Below are positions 28,774 to 38,256 of a DNA stretch of 64,000 nt, piece by piece. Each line of letters starts with the position of its first letter. The first letter of the stretch is position 1. Source of the DNA: Shewanella sp. NIFS-20-20 (lineage in GTDB: Bacteria > Pseudomonadota > Gammaproteobacteria > Enterobacterales > Shewanellaceae); contig NZ_JAHUTT010000007.1 of NCBI RefSeq assembly GCF_019209865.1, forward strand, positions 53,216 through 117,215, read 5' to 3'. Both the position numbers and the translations under genes were made by a program. The notes beneath the pieces were generated by a model. The model was not told the DNA's origin and searched no databases. It saw nothing but the letters and a program-made list of their open reading frames with translations.

Positions 28774-29638
28774 TCCTTTAATAAGCATTGTTATACCAGT
28801 TTATAATCATGAAAAATATATTTTTGAGTGTTTAGATTCCGTTATTTTACAAGAATATAAAAATATAGAAGTCCTGATTTGTAATGATGGTTCAAAAGAT
28901 AATTCAGAAGCTAAGATAAAAAAGTGGTTAGCTAAACACCCCGATATTAAATGTAAATATATTAGCCAGAAGAACCAAGGGGTGTGTAAAACGTTAAACA
29001 CTTTGGTGAGTCTTGCGCGTGGCGAATATATTACGATATGTGCGAGCGATGATAGCTTAACTTCAACGAGTATATCATCCCGATTAGAATGCTTGATTGC
29101 TCATCCTAATAAGCTTGCCTGTATTGGTGATGCCACAGTAATAGATCAACATTCTTCGGTTGTCTCGGATAGCGCGATGAAGTCTCTATATCATTCCAAC
29201 AAGTCTAGACTGCAAAGAAATATTGTCGATGAATTAGTATTGCGTTGGGCAGTTGTGGGCCCCACCTTGCTTATTAGCAAAAAAGCATATGATAAAGTTG
29301 GGTGTTACAATCAAGAGCTTGCTATTGAGGATAGGGATTTTTACCTAAGATTATTAGCTCATGATTTACTGGTATTTATACCACAAGTTGTCGCTAACTA
29401 TCGAGTTCACACTGGTAATCTGAGTCGTAAGAGTGTAAATGCCAGATTGGTGGTTGCGCTCGAAGTCGCAAAGTCAAACTTAATCAACAGTGATCTATAT
29501 GAAGGCAAATTACGATGGTTTTTGAAAAGCCACAAATTGGATTTGTTACTCATCAACTATCGCGTTCCTAAGCTATCTTTTTTGTTGTTATCTGTATACA
29601 AAGTGATTAGGAAAGCCATCGTAAAAGTAATTATTTGA
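28763..29638 (+). CDS. Family 2 glycosyltransferase
   Basis: 291-residue GT-A enzyme: ISIVIPVYNHEKYIFECLDS, ICNDGSKDNSE, and the metal-binding region YITICASDDSLT, where the usual DxD appears as SDD. The later segment ELAIEDRDFYLRLL resembles the acceptor/base motif of WcaA-like enzymes. It overlaps the upstream gene by 11 nt and precedes wzy by one base. Confidence 0.88.
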   Translation: MNVNPLISIVIPVYNHEKYIFECLDSVILQEYKNIEVLICNDGSKDNSEAKIKKWLAKHPDIKCKYISQKNQGVCKTLNTLVSLARGEYITICASDDSLTSTSISSRLECLIAHPNKLACIGDATVIDQHSSVVSDSAMKSLYHSNKSRLQRNIVDELVLRWAVVGPTLLISKKAYDKVGCYNQELAIEDRDFYLRLLAHDLLVFIPQVVANYRVHTGNLSRKSVNARLVVALEVAKSNLINSDLYEGKLRWFLKSHKLDLLLINYRVPKLSFLLLSVYKVIRKAIVKVII

Positions 29639-29639
29639 T

Positions 29640-30824
29640 ATGTGGATTTCACTGTTAGCCCTTGTTATTTGCCTTCTAGTTTTGTGTCTCGATTATTCGA
29701 GATCTGGTTATTTAATTGTTCTAAACCCATTTTTTTGGGTCGTGTTATTGTTACTTTTTTATTTTGCTATTCCTTCTTTATTCTCAGAGCAGATAAGTAA
29801 TTATTATAATTGGGGGCTATTTAGGGCTGACATATTGTATTCAAGATTATTAACACTATTGGTGACGGTATACTTTTCTTTTTTATTATGCTTGTTTAGC
29901 TCAAAAAATATCGGACCTATAATTTTAGAAAGAGATAGACACTCACCTGTCTTAATTTGGGTTGTTTGGTTAGTAATTGTTAGTTATATTTTTTGGTTGT
30001 TCAAGTTGAAATTATCTGAAGGTGTATTCTCTAACGCCTTCTTATATGATGCTGATGCTGCAAAGGATCCATATAAACTTAAAAATATTGCATATTTACT
30101 GATACCAGTATCAATATATTTGTTTTTTGATAGGTTCCGCTTTTGGGTATTTATTCCTAATATTTTAATAGTTTTGCTAGACCTACTGCATGGTAGTAGA
30201 ACAACTGCGTTCATTTGTCTTATTCCTATACTTATATGTTTTATAATTAGACATAAGAAGCTCTACCTAACTCAGCTCTTGATTTTATTTGTGATGATGC
30301 TGGCTATTGGAATTATCCGCAGTGATAACGTCGTTCAAAATGTACCTTGGTATATCTCAGCTATCGGTGAATTTAGGGAAACATATATTACATTGCCTCT
30401 CTATATAACAGATGTCGATTATGTAGGGAATGGTAGTTTTATAACATATATTGGTAGTCTTTTATTCGGTATTGTTCAGCCGTTGAGAGAGTCAATTTCA
30501 AGTGCTTATATGTTGCCAGGCACATTCATAGCAAGGGATGTTGCTCGTGGTTATGGTTTAGGTTCGAACTTCCTGATTGAATCTTTATACTTTGGTTTCT
30601 ATGGTCTGATAGCGTCTATAACACTACTAACATCATTCATGTTTTTTTTGTATCGGCAAGTATACAAACTAAAAAGCATAAATTCGGTTTTGTTGATTAC
30701 TCTTTTTATTGTATTTTCTAGACTTATTATAAGGGAAGGAGTTCCTGTTAATGTTGGCCTGTATTTTTTTATTCTCATTTTTTATATACTTCCAATTTAT
30801 CTGATGAGGAAAGTCAAGCTTTGA
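29640..30824 (+). CDS. wzy: Polysaccharide polymerase Wzy
   Basis: 394 residues with about 11-12 hydrophobic segments and a large loop (about 220-290), the usual topology of O-antigen/capsule polymerases that join repeat units in the periplasm. There is no sequence signature; the call depends on topology, on its place next to wzx and the glycosyltransferases, and on wzz being present. Very low GC. Its last bases (TTGA) overlap the TTG start of the next gene. Confidence 0.75.
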   Translation: MWISLLALVICLLVLCLDYSRSGYLIVLNPFFWVVLLLLFYFAIPSLFSEQISNYYNWGLFRADILYSRLLTLLVTVYFSFLLCLFSSKNIGPIILERDRHSPVLIWVVWLVIVSYIFWLFKLKLSEGVFSNAFLYDADAAKDPYKLKNIAYLLIPVSIYLFFDRFRFWVFIPNILIVLLDLLHGSRTTAFICLIPILICFIIRHKKLYLTQLLILFVMMLAIGIIRSDNVVQNVPWYISAIGEFRETYITLPLYITDVDYVGNGSFITYIGSLLFGIVQPLRESISSAYMLPGTFIARDVARGYGLGSNFLIESLYFGFYGLIASITLLTSFMFFLYRQVYKLKSINSVLLITLFIVFSRLIIREGVPVNVGLYFFILIFYILPIYLMRKVKL

Positions 30825-31834
30825 TATATAGCATACACTTTTTGAGAGGAGTTGCGGCGTTATTCGTTTTCTTTTATCATGTTTATCATATAGTTCGAAT
30901 ATACACTGATATTACACATCCTCGGCTTGAGTTTTTTCACATTGGCGTAGACATCTTTTTTGTAATCAGTGGTTTTATAATGATTGCGGTATTGTCAAGG
31001 GTTAAAGTCTTCGACGCTAAGTACGTCGTTAAATTTTTGAAAGCAAGGTTTATTAGAATTATTCCTCAGTACTTCCTTGTAACATTCGTAATCTATATTG
31101 GGTATGTTTATATATTTAATAACCCTCGAGAGTTGGATTATAAGGACTTGCTGACTAGTTTGATATTTATTCCTTACAAGACGGTTGATGGTGTCTATCC
31201 TGTTTTGGGGGTCGGGTGGACGTTGAACTATGAGATGTTGTTTTATGCTGTTTTAGCTCTGTCAATTCTAATTTTAAGAAACTGTTATGTATTGGGAGTG
31301 TTTATAATTTTTAGTGGTCTTGCTGTTAGCGGTCACTTTAGTTTATTTAGTTCAACTCCTCTTATCTTCTGGTCCAAACCCATTATTTTAGGGTTTTTAG
31401 CTGGGATGCTGTTAGGAATATTCTACTTTAAAAACTCAACTTTTTATTCGGTTAGGTATTTATACCTTTTTACGTTGTGTATTTTGTTGTTCGTATTTGG
31501 TTTGTATACGCAACATATGATAGTTGCGATATTAACAGTTGGCGTTTTGTTACTTCTGGAAAATAATGGCGCCGCTAGGAAGGTTTTTAAGTCAAGAGTT
31601 TTTGTGTTCTTAGGGAACACATCTTATACGCTATATCTGCTGCATCAGCCAGTATTGTCGTTGTTCGGGAAAGTTTTTGATAAACTCTACGGTTTTGAAC
31701 TGCCATTTTTTATATTTTTCAGTGTGATATCTTTAGCCGTATCTCTGGGGCTCGCTGTAATATTAGATAGACTTATATCCAGAATTTCAGCTGAAGTTAA
31801 GGTGAGATTAATCCGTCAAGTGGCGAAAGAGTGA
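30821..31834 (+). CDS. Membrane O-acyltransferase (acyltransferase 3 family)
   Basis: 337-residue integral membrane protein that would add acetyl or another acyl group to the polysaccharide. The family N terminus is clear: IHFLRGVAALFVFFYHVYHI with the catalytic-type RG...H, then HIGVDIFFVISGFIMI. About ten membrane helices follow. It uses a TTG start; GAGGAAAG lies seven bases upstream, and the start overlaps the wzy stop as TTGA. Confidence 0.9.
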   Translation: MIYSIHFLRGVAALFVFFYHVYHIVRIYTDITHPRLEFFHIGVDIFFVISGFIMIAVLSRVKVFDAKYVVKFLKARFIRIIPQYFLVTFVIYIGYVYIFNNPRELDYKDLLTSLIFIPYKTVDGVYPVLGVGWTLNYEMLFYAVLALSILILRNCYVLGVFIIFSGLAVSGHFSLFSSTPLIFWSKPIILGFLAGMLLGIFYFKNSTFYSVRYLYLFTLCILLFVFGLYTQHMIVAILTVGVLLLLENNGAARKVFKSRVFVFLGNTSYTLYLLHQPVLSLFGKVFDKLYGFELPFFIFFSVISLAVSLGLAVILDRLISRISAEVKVRLIRQVAKE

Positions 31835-31853
31835 TGTAGTAAGGTAATTAATA

Positions 31854-32792
31854 ATGTGTGTAATGAATAATAGTCATCGACGAATTGCTATCCTCTTGGC
31901 TGCTTATAATGGGGAAGATTATCTTTTAGAACAAATAAGTTCGATATTAAATCAGGTGGATGTTCAATGCGATATTTATATTAGCTTGGACAAGTCAATT
32001 GATGAGTCATATCAATTATTGTTAGATTTAGCACAATGCCATGAGAATATTAAGCTGCTGAGTTATGGAGAAACCTATGGGAGTGCAGGGCAAAATTTTT
32101 TCAGGTTGTTAAAGGAAGTAGACTTTTCTGGTTACGACTACGTAGCCTTTGCTGACCAAGACGATATATGGTTGAAGGATAAGTTGTCTTCAGCAGTAAC
32201 AATGCTTAATTCTCGCGGCTGTGATGGTTATTCCTCGAATGTTACCGCGTTTTGGGAAGATGGCAGAGAGAAAGAGATTGTAAAATCCTCCCCTCAATCA
32301 CGGTTTGATTTTTTGTTCGAATCTGCTGGTCCTGGTTGTACTTTTGTGATGACTCGTCGACTTGCTTTGGATATCAAACAGTTTTTGATCGACATCGGCG
32401 AGCAAGTTGAGGATATTTGGTTGCATGACTGGTTTTGCTATGCGTTTGCCAGAGCACAGGGCTATAGCTGGATTATCGATTCCAATAGCTACATGCGGTA
32501 TCGTCAACACAGTGCTAACTCAGTCGGAGCAAACTCGGGTCTTGACTCTTTGTTAAAGCGCATTAATAGCGTCATGAGCGGCGATGCATTTGATAAGGTG
32601 ATCAAACAAGCAAGTATTCTGGGTCTCGATATACTTGAACCTATACAGCTCATACAATGTGGTTCTTTTCGCTCTTCGGCCAAACTTTTGTCTCTTGCCA
32701 ATCAATGTCGGCGTGACAACAAAGATAAGGTTCTTTTTTTTATGGCGGTATTGTGTAGTAGCTTCGGAAGGAGCAATCAATGTCGAGATTGA
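31854..32792 (+). CDS. Family 2 glycosyltransferase (rhamnosyltransferase-like)
   Basis: 312-residue GT-A enzyme: IAILLAAYNGEDYLLEQISS, DIYISLDKSIDES, and VAFADQDDIWLKDKLSSA with the DQDD metal motif. LHDWFCYAFARAQGYSW follows. The DQDD form and overall layout are common in rhamnosyl- and related transferases, which would suit the rhamnose genes here, but the substrate is inference. An alternative start is the ATG at 31863. It overlaps the epimerase gene by 13 nt. Confidence 0.85.
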   Translation: MCVMNNSHRRIAILLAAYNGEDYLLEQISSILNQVDVQCDIYISLDKSIDESYQLLLDLAQCHENIKLLSYGETYGSAGQNFFRLLKEVDFSGYDYVAFADQDDIWLKDKLSSAVTMLNSRGCDGYSSNVTAFWEDGREKEIVKSSPQSRFDFLFESAGPGCTFVMTRRLALDIKQFLIDIGEQVEDIWLHDWFCYAFARAQGYSWIIDSNSYMRYRQHSANSVGANSGLDSLLKRINSVMSGDAFDKVIKQASILGLDILEPIQLIQCGSFRSSAKLLSLANQCRRDNKDKVLFFMAVLCSSFGRSNQCRD

Positions 32793-33697
32793 TGGTCACC
32801 GGCGCTACAGGGTTTGTTGGGAGACATTTGTGTCAAATCGCAGGAAATTGCTATCGGGTTATCCGTCATAAGCCCACGGAGGCTGACGGTTCATTTATTG
32901 TTGTCCCAGAACTTGATGGTTCAGTCGATTGGGCTCATCTGATTCCAATGGATGTAGAGTGCATAGTTCATTTGGCTGGCATTGCCCATAACACCAGCAG
33001 CGATGAGGATTATGTCCGTAGAATTAACGTCGACGGTACATTGCATTTAGCTGAACAAGCCGCGCTTGCGGGTGTTAAACGTTTTGTATTTGTAAGCTCG
33101 ATTGGGGTAAACGGGCAGCAAACGGTGGAAGCGCCTTTTACTCCCACTGATCGGGCATCGCCCTCTAATGCTTATACTCGGTCAAAACATGAGGCGGAGT
33201 TAGACCTGCAGAACTTATCCGAATCTATGGGGTTCGAACTGGTTATCGTTCGACCTACTTTGGTATACGGGCCTGATGCTCCTGGTAACTTTGGGCTTTT
33301 AGCCAATTTGGTTAAGCATGTACCGCTGTTGCCTTTTGGTTCCATCCATAATAGTAGAGATTTTATTACCGTACACAATTTGGCAGACCTGTTGGTAACT
33401 TGCTCAACTCACAAAAATGCCCCTGGTCATATTTTTTTAGCTTCAGATGGTGAAACGGTTTCAATTAAAGACTTCACTAATGCAATTGCTAAAGGATTAA
33501 ATAAAAAGTTAATTCAGCTACCTGTTCCCGTTAGTCTTATGTATTTAGCGGCTCGTATTGTCGGTAAACAAGCAATGGCAGAACAGCTTTTAGGAAACTT
33601 ACAAGTTGATTCTTCCAATGCTCAAGACGTTTTAGGTTGGGTTCCACCTTACACAATGGAGCAAGTAATGGCTTCACTTTCTGAGAATAAAAAATGA
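32780..33697 (+). CDS. NAD-dependent sugar epimerase/reductase (WbpV/WbpK-like)
   Basis: 305-residue extended SDR protein: MVTGATGFVGRHLC cofactor loop, CIVHLAGIAHNTS, VFVSSIGVNG, and YTRSKHEAELDLQ with the Tyr/Lys pair. In Pseudomonas and Vibrio loci a gene of this type precedes the initiating transferase and a WbpM-like dehydratase, where it reduces or epimerises the 4-keto UDP-sugar to UDP-QuiNAc or UDP-FucNAc. The same order here supports that role (inference). It overlaps the transferase start by four bases. Confidence 0.82.
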   Translation: MSRLMVTGATGFVGRHLCQIAGNCYRVIRHKPTEADGSFIVVPELDGSVDWAHLIPMDVECIVHLAGIAHNTSSDEDYVRRINVDGTLHLAEQAALAGVKRFVFVSSIGVNGQQTVEAPFTPTDRASPSNAYTRSKHEAELDLQNLSESMGFELVIVRPTLVYGPDAPGNFGLLANLVKHVPLLPFGSIHNSRDFITVHNLADLLVTCSTHKNAPGHIFLASDGETVSIKDFTNAIAKGLNKKLIQLPVPVSLMYLAARIVGKQAMAEQLLGNLQVDSSNAQDVLGWVPPYTMEQVMASLSENKK

Positions 33698-34242
33698 TCC
33701 GTATTATTGATTTTTGTGCTGCCTTCTTAGGCCTGTTGTTTCTTTGGCCTATTTTACTGATTGTCACCATTATCGGAATGTTTGATACTGGCTCGCCGAT
33801 TTTTGTTCAAACTCGTGTCGGCCGACATAAAAAGCCATTTAAATTGATTAAGTTTCGCACTATGTCCGTTGAAACAAAATCAGTAGCTAGTCACTTAGCG
33901 AGCAATGCATCAATCACCAAGTTGGGTTACTTTCTACGCAAGACTAAAATCGATGAGTTACCGCAACTCATTAATGTCGTCAAAGGTGAGATGAGCTTGG
34001 TTGGTCCACGTCCAAATTTATTTAACCAAGAAGAATTGATTAAGGAGCGTGACGCATTAGGTGTTTATGATGTTCTACCAGGTGTTACTGGTTTAGCACA
34101 AGTTCAAAACATTGATATGTCTACGCCTGCTTTATTAGCTAAAACTGACAAGCAGATGATTGATAGCCTATGTGTTAAAGATTACTTCAAGTATATCTTG
34201 ATGACGGTGACCGGCAGTGGCGCTGGAGATGCGATTAAATAA
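33694..34242 (+). CDS. Initiating undecaprenyl-phosphate sugar-phosphate transferase (PglC-type)
   Basis: 182-residue monotopic phosphoglycosyltransferase that puts the first sugar phosphate on undecaprenyl phosphate. It has one re-entrant N-terminal helix (about 10-30), [20 protein letters not shown], the FRTM motif, [20 protein letters not shown] with the catalytic Asp-Glu pair, and VGPRP. The size equals the minimal PglC/WbaP core. With the adjacent WbpM-like and epimerase genes the sugar is likely QuiNAc- or FucNAc-phosphate. Confidence 0.92.
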   Translation: MIRIIDFCAAFLGLLFLWPILLIVTIIGMFDTGSPIFVQTRVGRHKKPFKLIKFRTMSVETKSVASHLASNASITKLGYFLRKTKIDELPQLINVVKGEMSLVGPRPNLFNQEELIKERDALGVYDVLPGVTGLAQVQNIDMSTPALLAKTDKQMIDSLCVKDYFKYILMTVTGSGAGDAIK

Positions 34243-34395
34243 ACTTCCAGCTTGGTTTTTGAACGGTTTTTTGTTGGTCGTTCCATGCTAACTGTCACAT
34301 TGTGGTAATGTTAGCTATTGTTTAACATCGAAGGTTGTTCGATTTTATCTTACCGAATTTTTAAATAGTCATTTTGCTATTCAGTAGATGAATGC

Positions 34396-36342
34396 ATGGG
34401 AAGCGTGATGGATGTATTACAGAGTATTTTCTCGTTAAAGCGGGCGCAAAAACGGTTAGTTTCTGTGGCTATTGACTCATTGATGTTGGCATTTGCCTTT
34501 TGGTTTGCATTGTTAGTGCGACTTGACACTGCCACCATTTTTATTGACAAAACCTATTGGTTGTTAGCCGCTTTTACCATTCCGGTAAGTATTTTCGCTT
34601 TTACTAAGCTGGGCTTATACCGCGCCGTATTGCGTTATATGGGACTGCAAGCACTGACAGCCATCATACTGGGCGCTATAGTATCCACAATCGTATTGGT
34701 GCTTGGCGCGTATTATTTAGATTCAAGCTTACCGCGAACTGTACCCGTGATTTATTTAGCTTTTGCCTTAGTGTTAATTGGTGGTTCGCGCGCGATTGTG
34801 CGTTCTCTGGTTGGCTCAGGCATGAAGCGCGTCGGCGAGCCGGTCATTATTTATGGTGCCGGCGTTAGTGGGCGCCAACTCTTGATGGCCTTGGCGCAGA
34901 GCCATGAGTATTCACCTTTTGCTTTTGTCGATGATGATAGCAGTTTACATGGCACTGTGATTCAAGGGGTACACGTTCACTCGCCGTCGATTATTCGTAA
35001 ACTGATTAAGCAAAAAAGCGTGACTAAAGTGCTATTGGCGATGCCCAGCGCATCCCGCGCATGTAGGCAAGCCATTTTGGCCAAATTAGAGCCGTTAGCG
35101 GTGCAAGTGTTAACTCTGCCGGCGATGGCAGAGCTAGTCAGTGGCACTAAACTCTACACTGACATTAAAGAAGTCGAAATTGATGACTTACTTGGTCGCG
35201 ATTCTGTCGCGCCGAGAGCAGATTTAATGGCAGCCAATATCAGCAACAAAGTGGTGATGGTAACGGGGGCGGGCGGTTCAATTGGCTCAGAATTATGTCG
35301 GCAAATCATTAAACAAAAGCCTGCTAAATTAATTTTATTCGAGTTATCTGAATATGGCTTATATGCGATTGAAAGAGAGCTCAATGCCTTAGCACTTGAA
35401 GCAGGCATTGCCGTTGATATTTACCCTATGCTTGGGTCTGTGCAGCGGGAGAATCGCTTAGAAACCGTGCTTAGCTCGTTTGGTGTACAAACTTTGTATC
35501 ATGCGGCAGCCTATAAACATGTACCATTAGTTGAGCACAATGTGGTTGAAGGTGTGCGTAATAATGTGTTTGGCACGCTTTATACCGCCAGAGCGGCTAT
35601 CGCGGCCAACGTTGAAACCTTTGTGTTAATTTCTACCGATAAAGCGGTGCGCCCAACCAATGTGATGGGGACCACTAAGCGGATGGCAGAACTGGTGTTA
35701 CAAGCTCTCTCTAAAGAGTCACATGCTACCCGTTTTTGCATGGTCCGTTTTGGCAATGTCTTAGGCTCGTCTGGCTCTGTGGTGCCATTGTTTCGCGCTC
35801 AAATTGCCAATGGCGGCCCTGTGACGGTGACTCATCCTGAAATCACCCGTTTTTTCATGACCATCCCCGAAGCCTCACAGTTAGTGATACAGGCTGGCAC
35901 TATGGGTAAAGGCGGCGATGTATTTGTGTTGGATATGGGGAAGTCAGTCAAAATTGTCGATTTAGCAGCGAAGATGATCCGCTTAAGTGGTTTTTCTGTT
36001 AGAGATGAAAATACGCCAGAAGGTGACATTGAAATCCAGTTTAGCGGCTTACGCCCTGGTGAAAAACTCTATGAAGAGCTGCTGATTGGTGATGATGTCA
36101 CAGGAACAGAGCATGAGCGTATCATGACCGCCAATGAATTGTTCTTGCCTTGGGTTGAACTTGAGAAAATTCTTAATCGCTTAGATAAGGCTTGTCATGA
36201 ATTCGACCATGAGCGTATTCGTGAGATTTTGCTGACGACCCCAACCGGTTTTAATCCCACCGATGGTATTTGCGATCTTGTTTGGCAACAAAAGGCCAAT
36301 AACGACAGTGCGTCATCTAAGATCGTCAATTTGGTGTCTTAA
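34396..36342 (+). CDS. Membrane UDP-GlcNAc 4,6-dehydratase (WbpM/CapD/PglF-like)
   Basis: 648 residues. About four N-terminal membrane helices (17-140) are followed by a first Rossmann domain (VIIYGAGVSGRQLLMALA). The catalytic SDR domain begins VVMVTGAGGSIGSELCRQII and carries LISTDKAVRPTNVMGTTKR, where the usual Tyr is Met as in the WbpM group; FMTIPEASQLVIQAG follows. It makes a UDP-4-keto-6-deoxy-HexNAc. The start at 34396 lacks a good ribosome site; the ATG at 34408 with GGGAAG just upstream is a strong alternative. It is separated by 153 nt from the transferase gene. Confidence 0.9.
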   Translation: MGSVMDVLQSIFSLKRAQKRLVSVAIDSLMLAFAFWFALLVRLDTATIFIDKTYWLLAAFTIPVSIFAFTKLGLYRAVLRYMGLQALTAIILGAIVSTIVLVLGAYYLDSSLPRTVPVIYLAFALVLIGGSRAIVRSLVGSGMKRVGEPVIIYGAGVSGRQLLMALAQSHEYSPFAFVDDDSSLHGTVIQGVHVHSPSIIRKLIKQKSVTKVLLAMPSASRACRQAILAKLEPLAVQVLTLPAMAELVSGTKLYTDIKEVEIDDLLGRDSVAPRADLMAANISNKVVMVTGAGGSIGSELCRQIIKQKPAKLILFELSEYGLYAIERELNALALEAGIAVDIYPMLGSVQRENRLETVLSSFGVQTLYHAAAYKHVPLVEHNVVEGVRNNVFGTLYTARAAIAANVETFVLISTDKAVRPTNVMGTTKRMAELVLQALSKESHATRFCMVRFGNVLGSSGSVVPLFRAQIANGGPVTVTHPEITRFFMTIPEASQLVIQAGTMGKGGDVFVLDMGKSVKIVDLAAKMIRLSGFSVRDENTPEGDIEIQFSGLRPGEKLYEELLIGDDVTGTEHERIMTANELFLPWVELEKILNRLDKACHEFDHERIREILLTTPTGFNPTDGICDLVWQQKANNDSASSKIVNLVS

Positions 36343-36470
36343 AAAATTACTTATTACGCTTGAACTCGATCTGTTTTATAGTAAAAACTATAGTTTCTTA
36401 GCTGTTATTAATCTAGACGGGTCTGCGGCTCACTATATGTTAGTGCCGTTGCCGTCGCTGGCTCACAGCG

Positions 36471-36517
36471 AGGCATAAGCAGACTCTAGATGCCAGGACG
36501 CTTCGCGGGGAGAGTGG
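36471..36517 (+). repeat. 47-bp CTAG-rich direct repeat, left of the beta-CASP gene
   Basis: It begins AGGCATAAGCAGACTC, has TCTAGATG in the middle, and ends with GACGCTTCGCGGGGAGAG. It matches 45 of 47 bases with the copy at 38307-38353 in the same orientation, bracketing the beta-CASP gene. The core also occurs inverted before wzz. Confidence 0.9.
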
Positions 36518-36654
36518 CCTGCTAGAGCAAAGACTGGCCCTAGGGGGCGAGGTCCTCAAAAAGGCAAGGTCTTAGGGAAAACCTGATTTTTTGGGAATTA
36601 AGGTTATAGGGGGTAAACGTTGCTAGTCAATACTATCTGCGCAAGTACACTGCC

Positions 36655-36786
36655 AAACCTAGAACCTAGAACCTAGAACCTAGAACCTAGAACCTAGAAC
36701 CTAGAACCTAGAACCTAGAACCTAGAACCTAGAACCTAGAACCTAGAACCTAGAACCTAGAACCTAGAACCTAGAACCTAGAACCT
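36655..36786. repeat. Heptanucleotide tandem array (AGAACCT)x18
   Basis: Eighteen perfect AGAACCT units fill 36661-36786, preceded by a degenerate AAACCT (36655-36660). The array ends nine bases before the stop codon of the beta-CASP gene, which reads toward it. Because the unit is seven bases and contains TAG across the junction, every frame on the + strand meets a stop within 21 nt; on the other strand TAG also recurs (TTCTAGG). Confidence 0.97.
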
Positions 36787-36795
36787 CCTTGGCTT

Positions 36796-38256
36796 TTACG
36801 TTGCTATCTCAACGTGACAATCCTTAAGCAATGATTGCAGCGCGGCTTTTAATGTGTGTTTTGCTGCGGTATCACCGTGAACGATGAGAATATGCTGAGG
36901 CTTAATTTTCATCTGCATCACAAACCGAATTAAGTCGTGCTGATCGGCATGCGCTGAATAGCCCGATAGCACATGGACTTTGGCGTTGATGATTATTTTA
37001 TTGCCATTCAATAAAACCCACCCACCTTTGGGGCCGTATTCTATAATCTCGCGCCCCGCTGTCCCCTGAGCTTGATATCCGACAAAAATGACATCAGTTG
37101 TTGCTATGGGTAAAAAGCGCTCCAGATAATTCACAATCCTCCCCCCGGTACACATGCCACTGGCAGCAATCACGATGGCAGCTTGTTTGCGGCTTGCTAA
37201 GTAGTTGATGACGTTGAGATGATCCTGATGGCTATCAATGGTGGTTAACTGCGCAAAGTCCAATGGATGCCGCTGTGCATTGAGTCTGCGCTTGGCTTCA
37301 TTGTCCCAATATTGGCTCAATGCTTGGTAACTTTCGGTAAATTTAGCCGCCAGTGGTGAGTCGACAATAATATCAAGCTGTGGCCACTGTGAGCCTGGGC
37401 TGCGGCGATGCCGATATATAATCGACTCAATCTCGTATAGCAGCTCTTGGGTTCTCCCTATGCTAAACGCCGGAATAAGCACGACACCTTGATCACTCAC
37501 TGCGGTATGTAGCAGGTTCTCTAACTGGTTCCGCCGTTGCCTGCGCCCGTGATGCAGGCTATCACCATAGGTGGACTCAATAATTAAGGTATCGGCACGA
37601 TAGGGGCTTTTAGGGGCCGGTAATAATGGCGTATATCTGGCGCCTAAGTCGCCTGAAAACACAATTCGGTGCTTATTGCCCTGTTTGCTTGTGGCTGGTG
37701 TCATTGCGTTGGGCTGCTGCGCTTTTTGCTTTTCGGTAATGTTATAGTCGCTTAATTCGCATTCAACGTAGGCCGAACCCATAATATGCCCAGCGACTTG
37801 CAAGCGGATTTTCGCTTGTTGCCAGCCAGACGGGCTCGATGATATATCTAGCATGTGCCATTGGTTATATTCCAATGGCACCACTTGCTGGGCTAATCGT
37901 TTCAGCACACCGTTAATGAGCTTTTCATCGCGGCTGATCCCAACCTTTACTGCATCTTCTATTACTAATGGCAATAATAAGGCACTAGGCCTTGAAGCAT
38001 AAATTGGACCATCAAAGCCTGCTGCCAATAAGTAGGGGATTCGGCCAACATGGTCTAGATGACAGTGAGTGACCACTAACGCCTTGATGTTATTAATATC
38101 AAAATCAATCGCTAGCGCTGTTTGCGAGCTTTTACCTGAGATTTCATCGCCCTGAAATAACCCACAATCGATGATAATTGCTGAGTTGTCATTGATAGTT
38201 AACTGGTGGCATGAGCCAGTTACGCCGTTAACGGCGCCATGATGGATTATTTGCAT
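36796..38256 (-). CDS. Beta-CASP metallo-beta-lactamase-fold RNase-like protein
   Basis: 486-residue protein of the CPSF73/YSH1-like MBL family with the RNA-specificity C terminus. Metal ligands are visible as THCHLDHVGRIPYLL near 63-77, the VAGHIMGSAYVE His, and FSGDLGARYTPLL. The beta-CASP segment has LIPAFSIGRTQELLYEI and ASGMCTGGRIVNYL. The closing motif is VHVLSGYSAHADQHDLI. Likely an RNA endonuclease; targets unknown. The ATG ending at 38256 is chosen (GGGAG six bases upstream). It is the only minus-strand gene in the polysaccharide locus and sits between two direct repeats, suggesting an inserted cassette (inference). Confidence 0.88.
   Translation of the reverse strand: MQIIHHGAVNGVTGSCHQLTINDNSAIIIDCGLFQGDEISGKSSQTALAIDFDINNIKALVVTHCHLDHVGRIPYLLAAGFDGPIYASRPSALLLPLVIEDAVKVGISRDEKLINGVLKRLAQQVVPLEYNQWHMLDISSSPSGWQQAKIRLQVAGHIMGSAYVECELSDYNITEKQKAQQPNAMTPATSKQGNKHRIVFSGDLGARYTPLLPAPKSPYRADTLIIESTYGDSLHHGRRQRRNQLENLLHTAVSDQGVVLIPAFSIGRTQELLYEIESIIYRHRRSPGSQWPQLDIIVDSPLAAKFTESYQALSQYWDNEAKRRLNAQRHPLDFAQLTTIDSHQDHLNVINYLASRKQAAIVIAASGMCTGGRIVNYLERFLPIATTDVIFVGYQAQGTAGREIIEYGPKGGWVLLNGNKIIINAKVHVLSGYSAHADQHDLIRFVMQMKIKPQHILIVHGDTAAKHTLKAALQSLLKDCHVEIAT

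Noticed and set aside
36263..36478. 71-codon frame at the end of the WbpM-like gene
   Set aside because: Starts inside the gene in another frame and ends at the CTAG repeat; no support.
36655..36786. CRISPR array
   Set aside because: Seven-base perfect tandem units without spacers; no cas genes in the window.
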